Shown: positions 49,047 to 59,700 of the stretch, piece after piece
How the letters are laid out: the number at the start of each line of letters is the position of its first letter
Numbering within the stretch: position 1 is the first letter of the stretch
Source of the DNA: Coccinella septempunctata
Lineage: Eukaryota; Arthropoda; Insecta; Coleoptera; Coccinellidae
Reading direction: 5' to 3'
Assembly: GCF_907165205.1 (NCBI RefSeq)
Contig: NC_058198.1
Span: forward strand, 9,897,001 to 9,961,000
DNA length: 64,000 nt
The notes under the pieces: model-generated
Told to the model about the DNA's origin: nothing
Databases searched by the model: none
The model's input: only the letters and a program-made list of their open reading frames with translations
Program-made: the position numbers and the translations under genes

Positions 49047-49777
49047 TATATCACAGAGATCCTTTCTGAGACACGCAAAAACTCAACTTGCGTTCAATTT
49101 CCGATGTATTTCATTAATGAGAGATCCGAAACCTCTGTTTTCAACTCCTGAGTTAACAGGGCGATAAAGTTTTCATGGTGGTAATCCCAGAATCAACCGA
49201 TATCGAACTTCTGTAATTGTTTTTCCTTCTGAATACGTAAAAAAAGTTCTGGCTTTATTGTCGTAAATAAGGGAGGCAAAAAGGACGTCAGGGATTTAGG
49301 GAGCTTAATCTTTCCTTTTTATGGGGATCAATGAAAGGGTGGCTCCTATCTTTGTAATTCCGTCATTCTATCATCTTAGATAAAAACGATTGTTTGGGGG
49401 ACTTCGAGGATCTGATAGAAAGGGTATGGAATTCTGAAAGATGAAGTTTCAATTTGAATATCGGTTTACGGTGTCTCAGCTCTAAGCGATGCTTATATTG
49501 AACAATACCCACTATAGGTACTATCTAATTTAAAGGATGGACCTTCCCCTGGTTCCGTTTCAAATTACTTGTTACATCGCTATATTGTTCATTAGAGGTT
49601 CAATAGCTATCTGATGTCAATTTCTGGAAATGAAGTCTTAACTTTTCATCAATAGATGGGTAGCATTCATTAATTTCTTCTCTGAATTGTTTATGATGAT
49701 GGAGCCTCAAGAGCAACAGCGTAGAGCACTGACAATTTTTTTCCCTAGAAATATGAACAGAGATTCGTACTATTTTA
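49047..49777. other. Unassigned interval
   Basis: No recognised feature between the family B copy and the Tc1-like element. Confidence 0.35.
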
Positions 49778-51287
49778 CACTGCGCAAAAAAATTAACGCA
49801 CATTATGGAAATCTCAAATTTATTCTACAACTGAAGGTGTTCTCAAGGATAATTATTTTTATCAGAATTATGCATGCATATGTTATCCACTTTCAACGGT
49901 TTTCTTCAATACAGATATTTTTTCCCAGAAGGAATAAAAAAAGATGATATTATCAGATTTTGGAATGTATTGGCTCCATTCTAAAATCAGTTGTTCTCGA
50001 TCAATTCTAGTGATCAATAGTTTCTCTTTCGTTTGATTTTCTACACTCGATCGCTATGCAACGCGAAACACGCAATTTGACCCAACAGGAATGTGCCCAA
50101 GCGGTAGTTTTTCGAGAAGAAGGGTGGACATACACAAGAATTGCAGAAAGGTTTAGAGTTTCCCATACAAGTGTGTCAAGAATGTTGCAGCGATTCAGGG
50201 AAACAGGTATGAATGTCCGAAGACCATGACAGGGAAGACCCTGCCATTCAAGAACGTTACTTGCGAGTTTCTTCGTTGAGACAACGGTTTGCAACTGCTC
50301 GCCTCCTTCAAATTCAGTTTGAGCAAACTCATGAGGTGCAAATTAGCACTCAGACAATAAGAAATCGCTTCAGAGAATATGATTTAAGGCCTCGTGTCGC
50401 GGCAAGAGGCCCATCTCTTACCCCAGCCCATCGAAGGGCGCGTTTGGATTTTGCGAGAGAGCATATCCATTGGGAAGAGGCCGATTGGGAAAGAGTTCTC
50501 TTCACAGATGAGTCTAGATTCCGCCTCTACCATTGTGATCGACGTTCCCTTGTATACAGACGTCCACATGAAAGATATGCTCAGTGCAATTTCCTGAATA
50601 CTACTGGTTTCGGGGAGGATCGATTATGGTATGGGATGGAATATCTTTGACTGCTCGCACAGACCTAGTGGTCGTTGATAATGGAGCTATGAATGCTGAT
50701 AAGTATATAAGGAACATTCTTGAAGAGCATGTAGTGCCATTTGCCCCATACATTGGTGAAAATTTTATTTTTATGGACGATAATGCCAGACCCCATCGTG
50801 CGCGCATCGTTCAGGAGTACCTTGAAGAGGTTGAAGTCTCTCGAATGGAATGGCCAGCAAGAAGTCCAGATCTCAATCCGAGGGTTTGAGACAACCTCAA
50901 TAGAAGGCTGAGAAATTCAAAAAATCATCCAGCTACTCTTGATGACTTAGGAATCCCACTCGGAGAAATCTGGGAAGGATTAGATCAGGACATTTTAAGA
51001 TCACTCATTTTGAGTATGAACCGTCGTTGCCGAGCTGTAATTAACGCAAGGGGTGGAAATACCAAGTATTGAATCACTTATCAGCATTTCAGTATTTTGA
51101 AAATTGTTCATTTCTCTTCTTTCACATAAGATTCGGTGAAATCCTGAATTTTCTTTCCTTTTAATGTGCCTTGTTTCGTTCAAAACCTTCCCGAGAGAAC
51201 ATAAAAAATAAGTTATAAAGTTAGTGTAGAGTTAACTTTCATTAAAATTGAGATTTTCAGAATGTGCGTTAATTTTTTTGCGCAGTG
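49778..51287 (+). mobile_element. Tc1-like transposon, full length, inactive
   Basis: 1,510 bp with TA at 49776-49777 and 51288-51289. Terminal inverted repeats of ~40 bp start CACTGCGCAAAAAAATTAAC and differ at only a few positions, so the insertion is not very old. The transposase (50056-51072) lies between them but is broken. Confidence 0.93.
50056..51072 (+). pseudogene. Tc1-like transposase pseudogene
   Basis: The ATG at 50056 begins MQRETRNLTQQECAQAVVFR, the paired-like helix-turn-helix. A stop and frameshift fall at the GRP hinge near 50,225. The second frame (50213-50650) carries the rest of the DNA-binding domain and the first catalytic aspartate (LFTDESRFRL). A shift near 50,610 moves to the third frame (50584-50889) with the second aspartate (FMDDNARPHRA) and the WPARSPDLNP block. 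A stop there replaces the catalytic Glu region of the DD34E motif, after which DNLNRRL and NPRRGGNTKY-like tail residues continue. At least two shifts and two stops, so no activity. Confidence 0.9.
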
Positions 51288-52194
51288 TATTTTATTATGA
51301 CTTAAGTCTTGCGGCTCAACCATTCACTTATCATAGGATAAGAATTAAGCTTGTTCTGGTGAAAAATCCCAATATTATTGAAATAGCATGCTTCGAATGT
51401 CCTTAAACTATTGCCAAGGCATGAATTGGATGAAATTAGTCCTTGTGTCTCCCCAAACAAATATTGATTGGTCTGTAGGGTTTGAAAAAAAATGGGCAGT
51501 TATGAAGGGTGGCATGTTCGCTTGGATGAACCCTTATCTGGTTTCAGTCTATACGTATTGCATTAGTATTGTTGTGCAGAAGGTACAATATTAGAAATTT
51601 CTCCGACAAAAACTACAAAGCAAAATAATCAAAACGTTATGGATGCCCAGATGATAAATGGACTGCCATTTCATTATTTACGGGAATTGACTCTATTGCA
51701 AAGTCTTATTGTGAAAGACTCCGCCATTCCAGAGAATTCAGGATTCAGTCCTGGTTTACTGAGCCGCTAAAATCGAAACATTATTTCTTCGAACAGGGCT
51801 AGTTTTTCAGGCCCTCGTGATTTACTACCTTGGCTCCAAATACCCTTCCAATAACTTTCAGCTCCCATGAATCATTTCATATCCAGTAGTACTGAAAAGT
51901 GTCGCGATATATATGCTTTTTCGGTTGATTTTAAGACGTGCTTCCTTCCCTTGACATGTTTACGCAACCGACAAATGGACGGTAATCAATCCGAATGATA
52001 GATATCCAGGTTACAAACTGGAAATATGTAATTAGCCTATTGCTTCATCAAGAGCGCCAGATTTTATAAGTGCGCCATTCAGGAGTGCCAAATTGACACA
52101 ATGATAATGTCTTGGCAGGGGGCATATGGACTGTGGGACTTAGGGAACAAGTATTTTGGTAGGTTTACGCAGCAAATATTAAAAAAGAATCATT
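51288..52194. other. Unassigned interval
   Basis: No recognised feature. Confidence 0.35.
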
Positions 52195-52382
52195 CACCAA
52201 GTTTGAACTGGCAATTATACCTAACTGACAATTATGAGTACATAATTATAGGAAATTATAGTAATTGTCAGTTTGAATTGGCAATTATTATACATAAGTA
52301 ATTGCCAGTTTGATCTGACAGTCATGTATAATTGCAAGTTTGAACTGGTAATTATATATAATTGTCAGTTTGAACTGGCAAT
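52195..52382. repeat. Palindromic tandem repeats
   Basis: Around four to five units of ~45 bp built on AATTGTCAGTTTGAACTGGC and its partial inversion GCCAGTT/AATTGCC, separated by AT steps. Each unit can fold as a hairpin. Confidence 0.75.
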
Positions 52383-52994
52383 GAAGAAAAGACTGTTACA
52401 GATCAGCTGATTGAAATAAGAGAAAAACCCCAATTATTATTAGTGAACTGGCAGAAATAAGTTTTTCACAACCTACAAAGTTGAACGTGTAGATGTGAGT
52501 GCCATAATTTACGTTCAGGTTGCTGAATGCTATCTGAAGGTGATGCAGTGGAGGCTGTCCTGTGTTTGTTCTGCGATAGGGAATATTGCAGAGAGCTTTG
52601 TCTCGCAGGTCTAGACCTGTTTATCATTTTATTCAAAGGAAAGGTGAATCGATATGAGAGTTGAGGATTTTATGATGTGCACAATTCTAATGTCTTTCAG
52701 TGGAAGGATGTAAAATTCTAGTCTCAGGGGTTTATAATCCCTATTTTCTATATTGGTGTTAGTTCTGAATGCTAGAAAATTCAAGAATTGGGGACTCCAA
52801 AAAACAGATACGAAGGTTCTTACTCTGAATGAAAGCGTCGTAAGGCTGATGAAAACTCAGTGATCTCTTAATTCCTTACAGTTTCTATTAATGGATTCGG
52901 CCATTATGTTCAATGCATATATCGAAATGACCACTTCTCATCAAGTGTCACACCCAATTTTACGATTTCACTAACACGTTTCACCATTTCATTA
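52383..52994. other. Unassigned interval
   Basis: No recognised feature. Confidence 0.35.
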
Positions 52995-54080
52995 TCAGTT
53001 TCTACCCGGAAACTGGGTTGGACATATGAGGATATTGAATCAACTGGACTAAAACCACTTAGAAACCATCAGATGTTATGCTAATCATCTTTGATTTCGA
53101 AATTCCCTTTGAAACTCTCATTGCTGAGCAATAAGTTTCGTAAATCATTTGGCCAAAAAGTCATCCACGTGGTTTACTGATGGATCAAAATCAGAAAAGG
53201 GCACCGGCATTGGCGCATATGGACCTAAACTGAGAATCTCTGAAGCCCTGGGAAGTGAACCCTCTATTCTACAGACCGAGGCACTGGCTGTCTACGTATA
53301 CGCTAGGGAGTGTCTCAAAATGAACCTCAAAGGGGCGGATATCTATATCACCACGGACAGCCAGGCCAAGCTGAGCTCCTTGGAGTCATACTGCCAGGGA
53401 TCTCTGCTGACATGGGAGTGCAGTAATACCATAAAGCAACTGGCCAGAGGCACTAAAGTGGCTCTACTATGGGTACCAGGGCATTGTGGTGTTGAAGGAA
53501 ACGAAAAAGCCAATGAACTTGCAAAAAGAGCAATATTAACACCTGCTGGACCTGAGCCCTTCTGTGGGATTGGAAAATTACCAATATAAGCCAGGGGTTC
53601 AAGAATAGGAGTTGAACAGCAGAATGACTCTCTGGAGAAACACTCCTGGACTTACTCAGTCAAAGATATTCGTGATGATTTCACCGACGTACACCAGAAA
53701 ACTGCTAAAGCTGTCACGAGCTGAGTTTCGGGTGATGGTGGGATTGCTGACGGGGCACTGTAGGTACAAATATCACTTGTACCGGACGGGAGAGTCAGCA
53801 GATGAGATTTGTAGGCTCTGTGGATCAGAAGCAGAAACAACTGAACACATGGTATGCAAGTGTCCAGAGCTGGTTAGCCTAAGAATCATTCATATGGGGA
53901 AACTGTTCCTGGATTCTCAAGAGGTACTGGCCAAAGCCCCTTAGGATGTTGTGGGTTTTATCAACACCATTGACGACCTCCTTGGGTTCCTATGAATGAG
54001 TAGGGTAGAGATCAGAATTTCTACATGGTCGCAGTTCCTGAAAGGCTAATCAAGCCACATCGACCCTGGTTCAAATAATA
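52995..54080 (+). pseudogene. Non-LTR retrotransposon 3' fragment with RNase H (copy B)
   Basis: The better-preserved sister of 34225-35290. The frame at 53149-53589 is a nearly whole RNase HI domain: WFTDGSKSEKGTG (first D), SILQTEALAVYVYARECL (E), ITTDSQAKL (D) and VPGHCGVEGNEKANELAKRA (H and last acidic site). All four catalytic positions are present. After a frame change, 53612-53944 gives LTGHCRYKYHLYRTGESADE and CRLCGSEAETTEHMVCKCPE, a complete CCHC-type module. The 3' tail near 54,078 is a short AATAATAATT run. It is 5'-truncated and frameshifted, so inactive. Confidence 0.85.
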
Positions 54081-54863
54081 ATTATTATCAATTTCAAACT
54101 CGTATTCGATCTTTTTAGTGAATGACATATAGAATCACTTCGACGGATTCAAAATTACATTGTTACTATTACAATATACCTCATTAATAAATAATTGCCA
54201 GGTTAGAATAATAAAATAAAAAAATGTTGACTGAACGACTTCAATTATATTTTTTCACTTTTTTTTCGTTATTCAATAGTCCCATTGCGAAAAATTTATT
54301 GAATCTGCAGGTTGACATTGTTAAGAGATCTGCAGCTACGTCGGGAAATAACAAATCGAGGTAGACATTACTGTCTTGGCGCATTTGTGAGAATATTTTC
54401 GTATACTACAAGCTTATTCCCATGAAACTGATCCTCGAATCGATACTCGTAGGCTGTGGATTAGAACGGAGAATGAGATAAGATGCAATTGCTATCATAG
54501 AGGAACAGAATCTATACTTGGGCATCTGTTGAATGTAATCCCTCGAAACCATGGCAATACAGAATCCAGACCCCTATCATTCGTGAAGTGTCGACTGATA
54601 AGGGAGATTTCGAGCAATTTTTAGGATATCTGAACACATGCGCTTTTTATGGATATGTTATCTCTCATATGTTCAGAGTGTCTTCCCATGTGAGGGTTGG
54701 TTAGCCGCACTGTCGGAAAAGGCACCTACAAGTCTGGGTAATCGCAATTTCTGTCTTACGAGGTTATAAAGTTGCTTTTATAAGTGAAAAATGTCGAGAA
54801 GTTTACACTCTATTGAACTTCTATTGGCATCAAATCAAACCCATAAGAAAAGATATCTATAGT
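54081..54863. other. Unassigned interval, target flank
   Basis: AT-rich single-copy-looking DNA that received the endogenous retrovirus. No feature was seen. Confidence 0.4.
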
Positions 54864-54867
54864 ATAT

Positions 54868-55244
54868 TGTTGCCACCCTGTATACAAGGGCCCCATTGTT
54901 AACATATTTTTGCTCAAGTCAGCATTTTCCAAAACAATATATAAGTAGCAGCATGACGCTCTCAGTTCAGTTCAGATCGTACCGTTGAGATTGATTCTTC
55001 ATTCATATCGCATAGTTCAAATTAATTTTCGTATCTATTGATCTATTTCTGTATCTTGTGCCTTCCAAATAAATTAATTGAAAATAATAGTGCGTTATCC
55101 TTCGTAAAGTGACAATCTATCAATCTAATAGTGTTAACTAAAGGTTTTACGGAGCTTTACCTCAATAAAGCTGCCCTGGTGACAGCGACCCTGCTTTCTG
55201 TTAGTTTTTTAAAAAACTAAGTTCGTTCCGAAAGGAATACAACA
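54868..55244 (+). repeat. 5' LTR
   Basis: 377 bp, TGTTG at the start and CAACA at the end (a perfect 5-bp terminal inversion). It contains the TATA/Inr promoter (54938-54971), an AATAAA at 55068-55073 and another at 55164-55169. It matches the 3' copy (offset 8,413 bp) with no difference found by eye. Confidence 0.96.
54938..54971 (+). promoter_or_regulatory. LTR promoter: TATA box and initiator
   Basis: TATATAAG at 54938-54945. Overlapping CAGTT initiators follow, of which TTCAGTT with A at 54969 is 31 bp from the TATA start. R would thus begin near 54969. Confidence 0.65.
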
Positions 55245-55721
55245 CAAAAATTGGTGACAGAGCGGTGGGATACCTAAAGGAGAGCCAGCAGAATACCTCA
55301 AGGAAAGCCAACAGGACATCTGAAAAGAGCCTACAAGGACCTGCAGGATATCTACTGTAGTGCAGTCGCCGTGTTTCTTCAGTTTAGTGCAGTGCAGTGA
55401 TTGTGCAGTGTCACTCGAGAAGAAGATCACATCTTGACCGCCTCTCTATGAGCACAGCTCTTAATAGGAAAAGACCCCAAGCTATAAGCCAAAGCTGCTT
55501 CCCTCTTCTGTAACTGGATCTCAAGATTCACCGGACTAGCGGAGTCTACGCAGAAGAAGCCACCTGTGTAATTGGATCCTAAGATTCACCTGACTACTGG
55601 AGTCTACGCACGGGTTCAAATTCCTAATTCCCTCGAGAAAAACGTAAGTCAATTTTCTGTTTATCAACCATCATTTATATAATCGTTCTCAAGTGAAATC
55701 AATTCCCTTAAATCCTTCATC
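55245..55721 (+). other. Retroviral leader with splice donor and uORF
   Basis: 477 nt between the LTR and gag. It holds the primer-binding candidate, a 21-codon upstream frame at 55448-55513, a direct repeat (GGATC[T/C][C/T]AAGATTCACC...GGAGTCTACGCA, at ~55,508 and ~55,565) and a consensus splice donor AAC|GTAAGT at 55643/55644, which can pair with the env acceptor at 61001. Confidence 0.65.
55252..55269 (+). other. Candidate primer-binding site
   Basis: TGGTGACAGAGCGGTGGG begins with the TGG expected opposite a tRNA CCA end, 7 nt after the LTR. The matching tRNA was not identified, so this is positional evidence only. Confidence 0.5.
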
Positions 55722-56771
55722 ATGTCAAATCCTGAAATTAAGAATATTCCTCAAAATGACGATCTCTCTGACGACGAAAGTTCTTCAAATAATCTCCCAA
55801 TAACAGTTCTCTTTAAGTTTATCAAACCCTTCGATGGAAATCGATCTGAACTCAATACCTTCATTCAAAACACAAATTCTGCTTTTTCACTTGCTTCACC
55901 TGATCAAATCGATAGTTTATTACTCTATGTTGTATCACAACTCTCAGCTAGTGTCGTTAATGAATTAGAATTATCGGATATAACCTCTTGGACTCAATTA
56001 AAAATTCGTTTGAAACAATTTTATGGCCAAACGAAACATTTAGTTCAAACGCACGAAGAACTTGAAACCATTCGACAAGCGCCATATGAAAATATAACTG
56101 ATTTCTTTAAACGTCTGGAAAAAGTGAAAAACGAATGCATTCAAGCTGAAATCTTGAGTTGTTCTCATCCTGACGAACTTCCGGGATTGAAAAAATCAAT
56201 TCAACAAACTGCTCTTCGACGGTTCATCATTCATTCCAAAGCAGAAATAAGTCAAATGCTTCGAGCTAGAAATATAGGTGATTTGAATGAAGCTTATTCT
56301 ATTGCTCTTCAAGAGGAAAAAATTATAAATTATACTAAATCTAAATCTAATTCTATGAATCGTATAACCAATCAAAGAAATTCTTATTCAAATAATCACA
56401 GAACCTCTTTTCAAAATAATCAAAGGAATTGCACAACTCCTAATTTTCAAAATCATAACTATAAACGTAATTATAATATGAATAATAGACCTCCTAATCC
56501 TTCGAATGAAAGATATAATTTCGTAAAGAATAATTCAAACGTTAATAATCATGCCTCAACTTCTAGACAAAATAGTCCTCCCAATTATACCTTAAATCCA
56601 AACGCTCAATCTTACAAGTTTTGTAATTATTGTAAAAAATCAGGTCATATAATATCAGAATGTAGGAAACGAGAATTCAACAATTCTAAAGTCAATCATT
56701 TAAACGGGGAAAGTTCGGACCTGAAGAATGCCCAGGATTCCGACGAAATCATTCAGAAGGCATTCAATTAA
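55722..56771 (+). CDS. gag: Gag polyprotein
   Basis: 349 residues. Gag assembles the virus-like particle and packages genomic RNA in the cytoplasm. Residues ~28-150 form a retrotransposon-Gag capsid-like helical region, beginning FIKPFDGNRSELNTFI and containing WTQLKIRLKQFYG. Residues ~200-295 are an Asn/Arg-rich, low-complexity, RNA-binding-type linker. A CCHC zinc knuckle C-X2-C-X4-H-X4-C follows at C301, C304, H309 and C314. Many errantivirus Gags lack a knuckle, so its presence is notable. The start at 55722 is the first ATG of the long frame, 78 nt after the splice donor. The last ~82 nt overlap pol in the -1 frame and contain the frameshift signal. It is intact. Confidence 0.93.
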   Translation: MSNPEIKNIPQNDDLSDDESSSNNLPITVLFKFIKPFDGNRSELNTFIQNTNSAFSLASPDQIDSLLLYVVSQLSASVVNELELSDITSWTQLKIRLKQFYGQTKHLVQTHEELETIRQAPYENITDFFKRLEKVKNECIQAEILSCSHPDELPGLKKSIQQTALRRFIIHSKAEISQMLRARNIGDLNEAYSIALQEEKIINYTKSKSNSMNRITNQRNSYSNNHRTSFQNNQRNCTTPNFQNHNYKRNYNMNNRPPNPSNERYNFVKNNSNVNNHASTSRQNSPPNYTLNPNAQSYKFCNYCKKSGHIISECRKREFNNSKVNHLNGESSDLKNAQDSDEIIQKAFN

Positions 56772-59700
56772 ATTCAAAAATACACAGTTCCCACAATAAG
56801 TCTAATATTCTTCATGACAAATTAAAATTCCTAACATTCAAAATCCCAAATTCTCCTAAAGAATATGTAACTCTTTTAATTGATACAGGAGCGGCCTGTT
56901 CCATTATAAAACATGATGCACTTATTCCTAGCCAAACTCATCTTGATAAAAATGATATTGTTTTATTAAACGGAATAAATCCTAATATGCCTATTAATAC
57001 AATTGGAACAACGGAAATATCTTTGTCAATATCGTCCATAAATATTGTTCATAAATTCAATGTTATAAACGCAGCAAAAATACAGACTCATTTCGACGGG
57101 TTGCTTGGTAACGATTTCTTCCAAGAACAAAAAACTATTCTTAATTATGCAGACAATGTTGCAATTATAAACGGACACCGTATTCATTTCAACAATGAAA
57201 TTAAAGAAGATAAAATAATCATTCCTCCTCGATGCGAAGTTATTGCTGAAGTCGATATTGTTGGCAATTTGAGACAGGGACTCATTGAGAAATTAACAAT
57301 ATGTGATAACGTTCTTATACCCAATACTCTTGTTACAAATGATAATTCAAAAGCTCGTATTCCAATTCTCAACTTGAATTCCAAAGAAGTCACAATAGAC
57401 AGACCCGTATTGGAAATAATTGAATTCTTACCGGAAAAATCTATAAATTTGAATCTTTCAACTAACTATAATCAGAATCACTCAAAAAAAGAAGCATTTC
57501 AAAGAAATAAAATTCTTGAAGAAAATCTTCGATTGAATCATTTAAATGAGGAAGAAAAAGCATCCATTATAAAAATTTGTCATAAATATTCAAGCTTATT
57601 CTATCTACCAGGCGATTCCTTAACTTCAACACCAACATTAAAACATGAAATTCCAACATCATCTAACATTCCAATCTCTTCTAAAATTTATCGATTACCT
57701 AAAATTCATGAAAAAGAAGCTAATGAACAGATTCAGAAAATGCTCGATCAAGATATCATAAGACCTTCTAATTCTCCGTGGAATTCACCAATTTGGATTG
57801 TTCCTAAGAAAAAAGATGCATCAGGACAACAAAAATGGCGATTAGTTTGTGATTTTAGAAAACTTAATGAAATAACGGTCGGTGATAGTTATCCACTTCC
57901 TAATATTGAGAGCATATTAGATCAATTAGGAAATGCAATCTATTTTTCAACATTAGATCTCGCATCAGGGTTTTATCAGGTCGAGTTAGAAGAAAAGGAT
58001 AAATTTAAAACGGCTATAGCTACTCCATCAGGACTTTACGAATTCAACAGAATGCCTATGGGACTCAAAAACAGTCCGAGTCGTTTAGCAAGACTTATGA
58101 AAATTGTACTATCCGGGCTCCAAGGTGCTAAATGTTTTTGTTATATTGATGATATAGTGGTTCATGGTTCTTCATTAGAAGATCATAATTCGATGCTAGA
58201 AGATGTTTTCCGTCAATTACAAATTCACAATCTTCAATTACAGCCGGATAAATGCGAATTTTTATGTCGAGAAATAACGTATCTAGGTCATCATGTATCA
58301 GAAGAAGGTGTTAAACCCGATCCAAACAAAATCGAAGTTATTAAAAATATTTCAGTTCCCAAAAATCTTAAACAATTAAAATCGTTTCTAGGTCTTATTG
58401 GTTATTATCGGAAATTCATTGAAAACTTTTCCGCTATTGCTAAGCCATTACATAACTTACTGAAGAAAAATCAAAAATTCGAATGGACAGAAGATTGTCA
58501 GAAGTCTTTTGAGAAATTTAAAGACATCCTTACAAAAGAACCAATTCTCAAATTTCCTAATTTTTCAGAAACATTTATATTAACTACTGACGCTTCAAAC
58601 GATGCTATTGCTGCGGTACTTTCTCAAGGACCTATTGGAAAAGATTTACCCATCAGTTATTATTCTAAGACTCTAACAAAATCTGAAAGAAATTATTCCA
58701 CGACAGAAAAGGAATTATTAGCTATCGTTGAATCTTGTAAACATTACAGACCATACCTTTATGGGCAAAAATTCATTATTTGCACAGATCATAAACCTTT
58801 AGTTTGGTTGAAAAATTGTAAGGAACCTTCAAGTCGCTTATTGAGATGGAGATTGAAATTAATGGACTATGATTATGAAATAGTGTATAAGAAAGGAAAG
58901 TTGAATCAGAATGCAGATGCTCTAAGTCGTTTAATTCAAGGCAATAATAATGAAATCTCATATAATGACTTCATGAATAAATACGAATCCAAAAGCATAC
59001 AGAGTTCTTCCAATATTCAAGAAAAGCTAGGCGATCTTTTCGAAGCGCCACCTAATCACTCTCTAGTACATTGTGTATCTCAGGATTTTAAAATGGGTAA
59101 AGGAATAGCATTAATATTCAAAACTAGATTTGGACAAGTAGATGAATTGAAATCTCAAAATAAAACTGTAGGACAAGTGGCTTATATTAGTGATCAAAAC
59201 CGAAGAATTTATTACCTCATAACCAAAGCTCTCTCTTTCCAAAAACCTACTTATCAAACAGTTTTCAAAGCTCTAATGAATCTCAAAATTTTATGTCAAC
59301 AAAATAATGAATCACATTTAGCTTTCCCTCGTATTAGTTGTGGTTTAGACAATCTTTATTGGCCAAAAATATTTGATATGATTAAATACATTTTTCACGA
59401 TTCGTCGATCAGTATAACGATATATAATTTACCTGATGAACACAGTAAAAATTTTGTTTATTCTATAGATGACGAAGACCTTACGTTTGAAAACTTCAAA
59501 GGCTTTCATCAAAGAGAAGTTAAAATTCCTAAACCTAAGGTTGTTAATACGCCAATTTCCAATATAAAAACATTTATAATTCCAATGTCATGCGACTACT
59601 CAATTTCGAACAAATTTCTTGATTTTATAAAAACTCATTTTTCAGATCTTCCAGAAAATCCTAAAGTTACTGATATAATAGCAAAAAAGTTAACTCATCA

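Noticed and set aside
58776..58961. Minus-strand frame inside pol
   Set aside because: Antisense shadow of the RNase H coding sequence.
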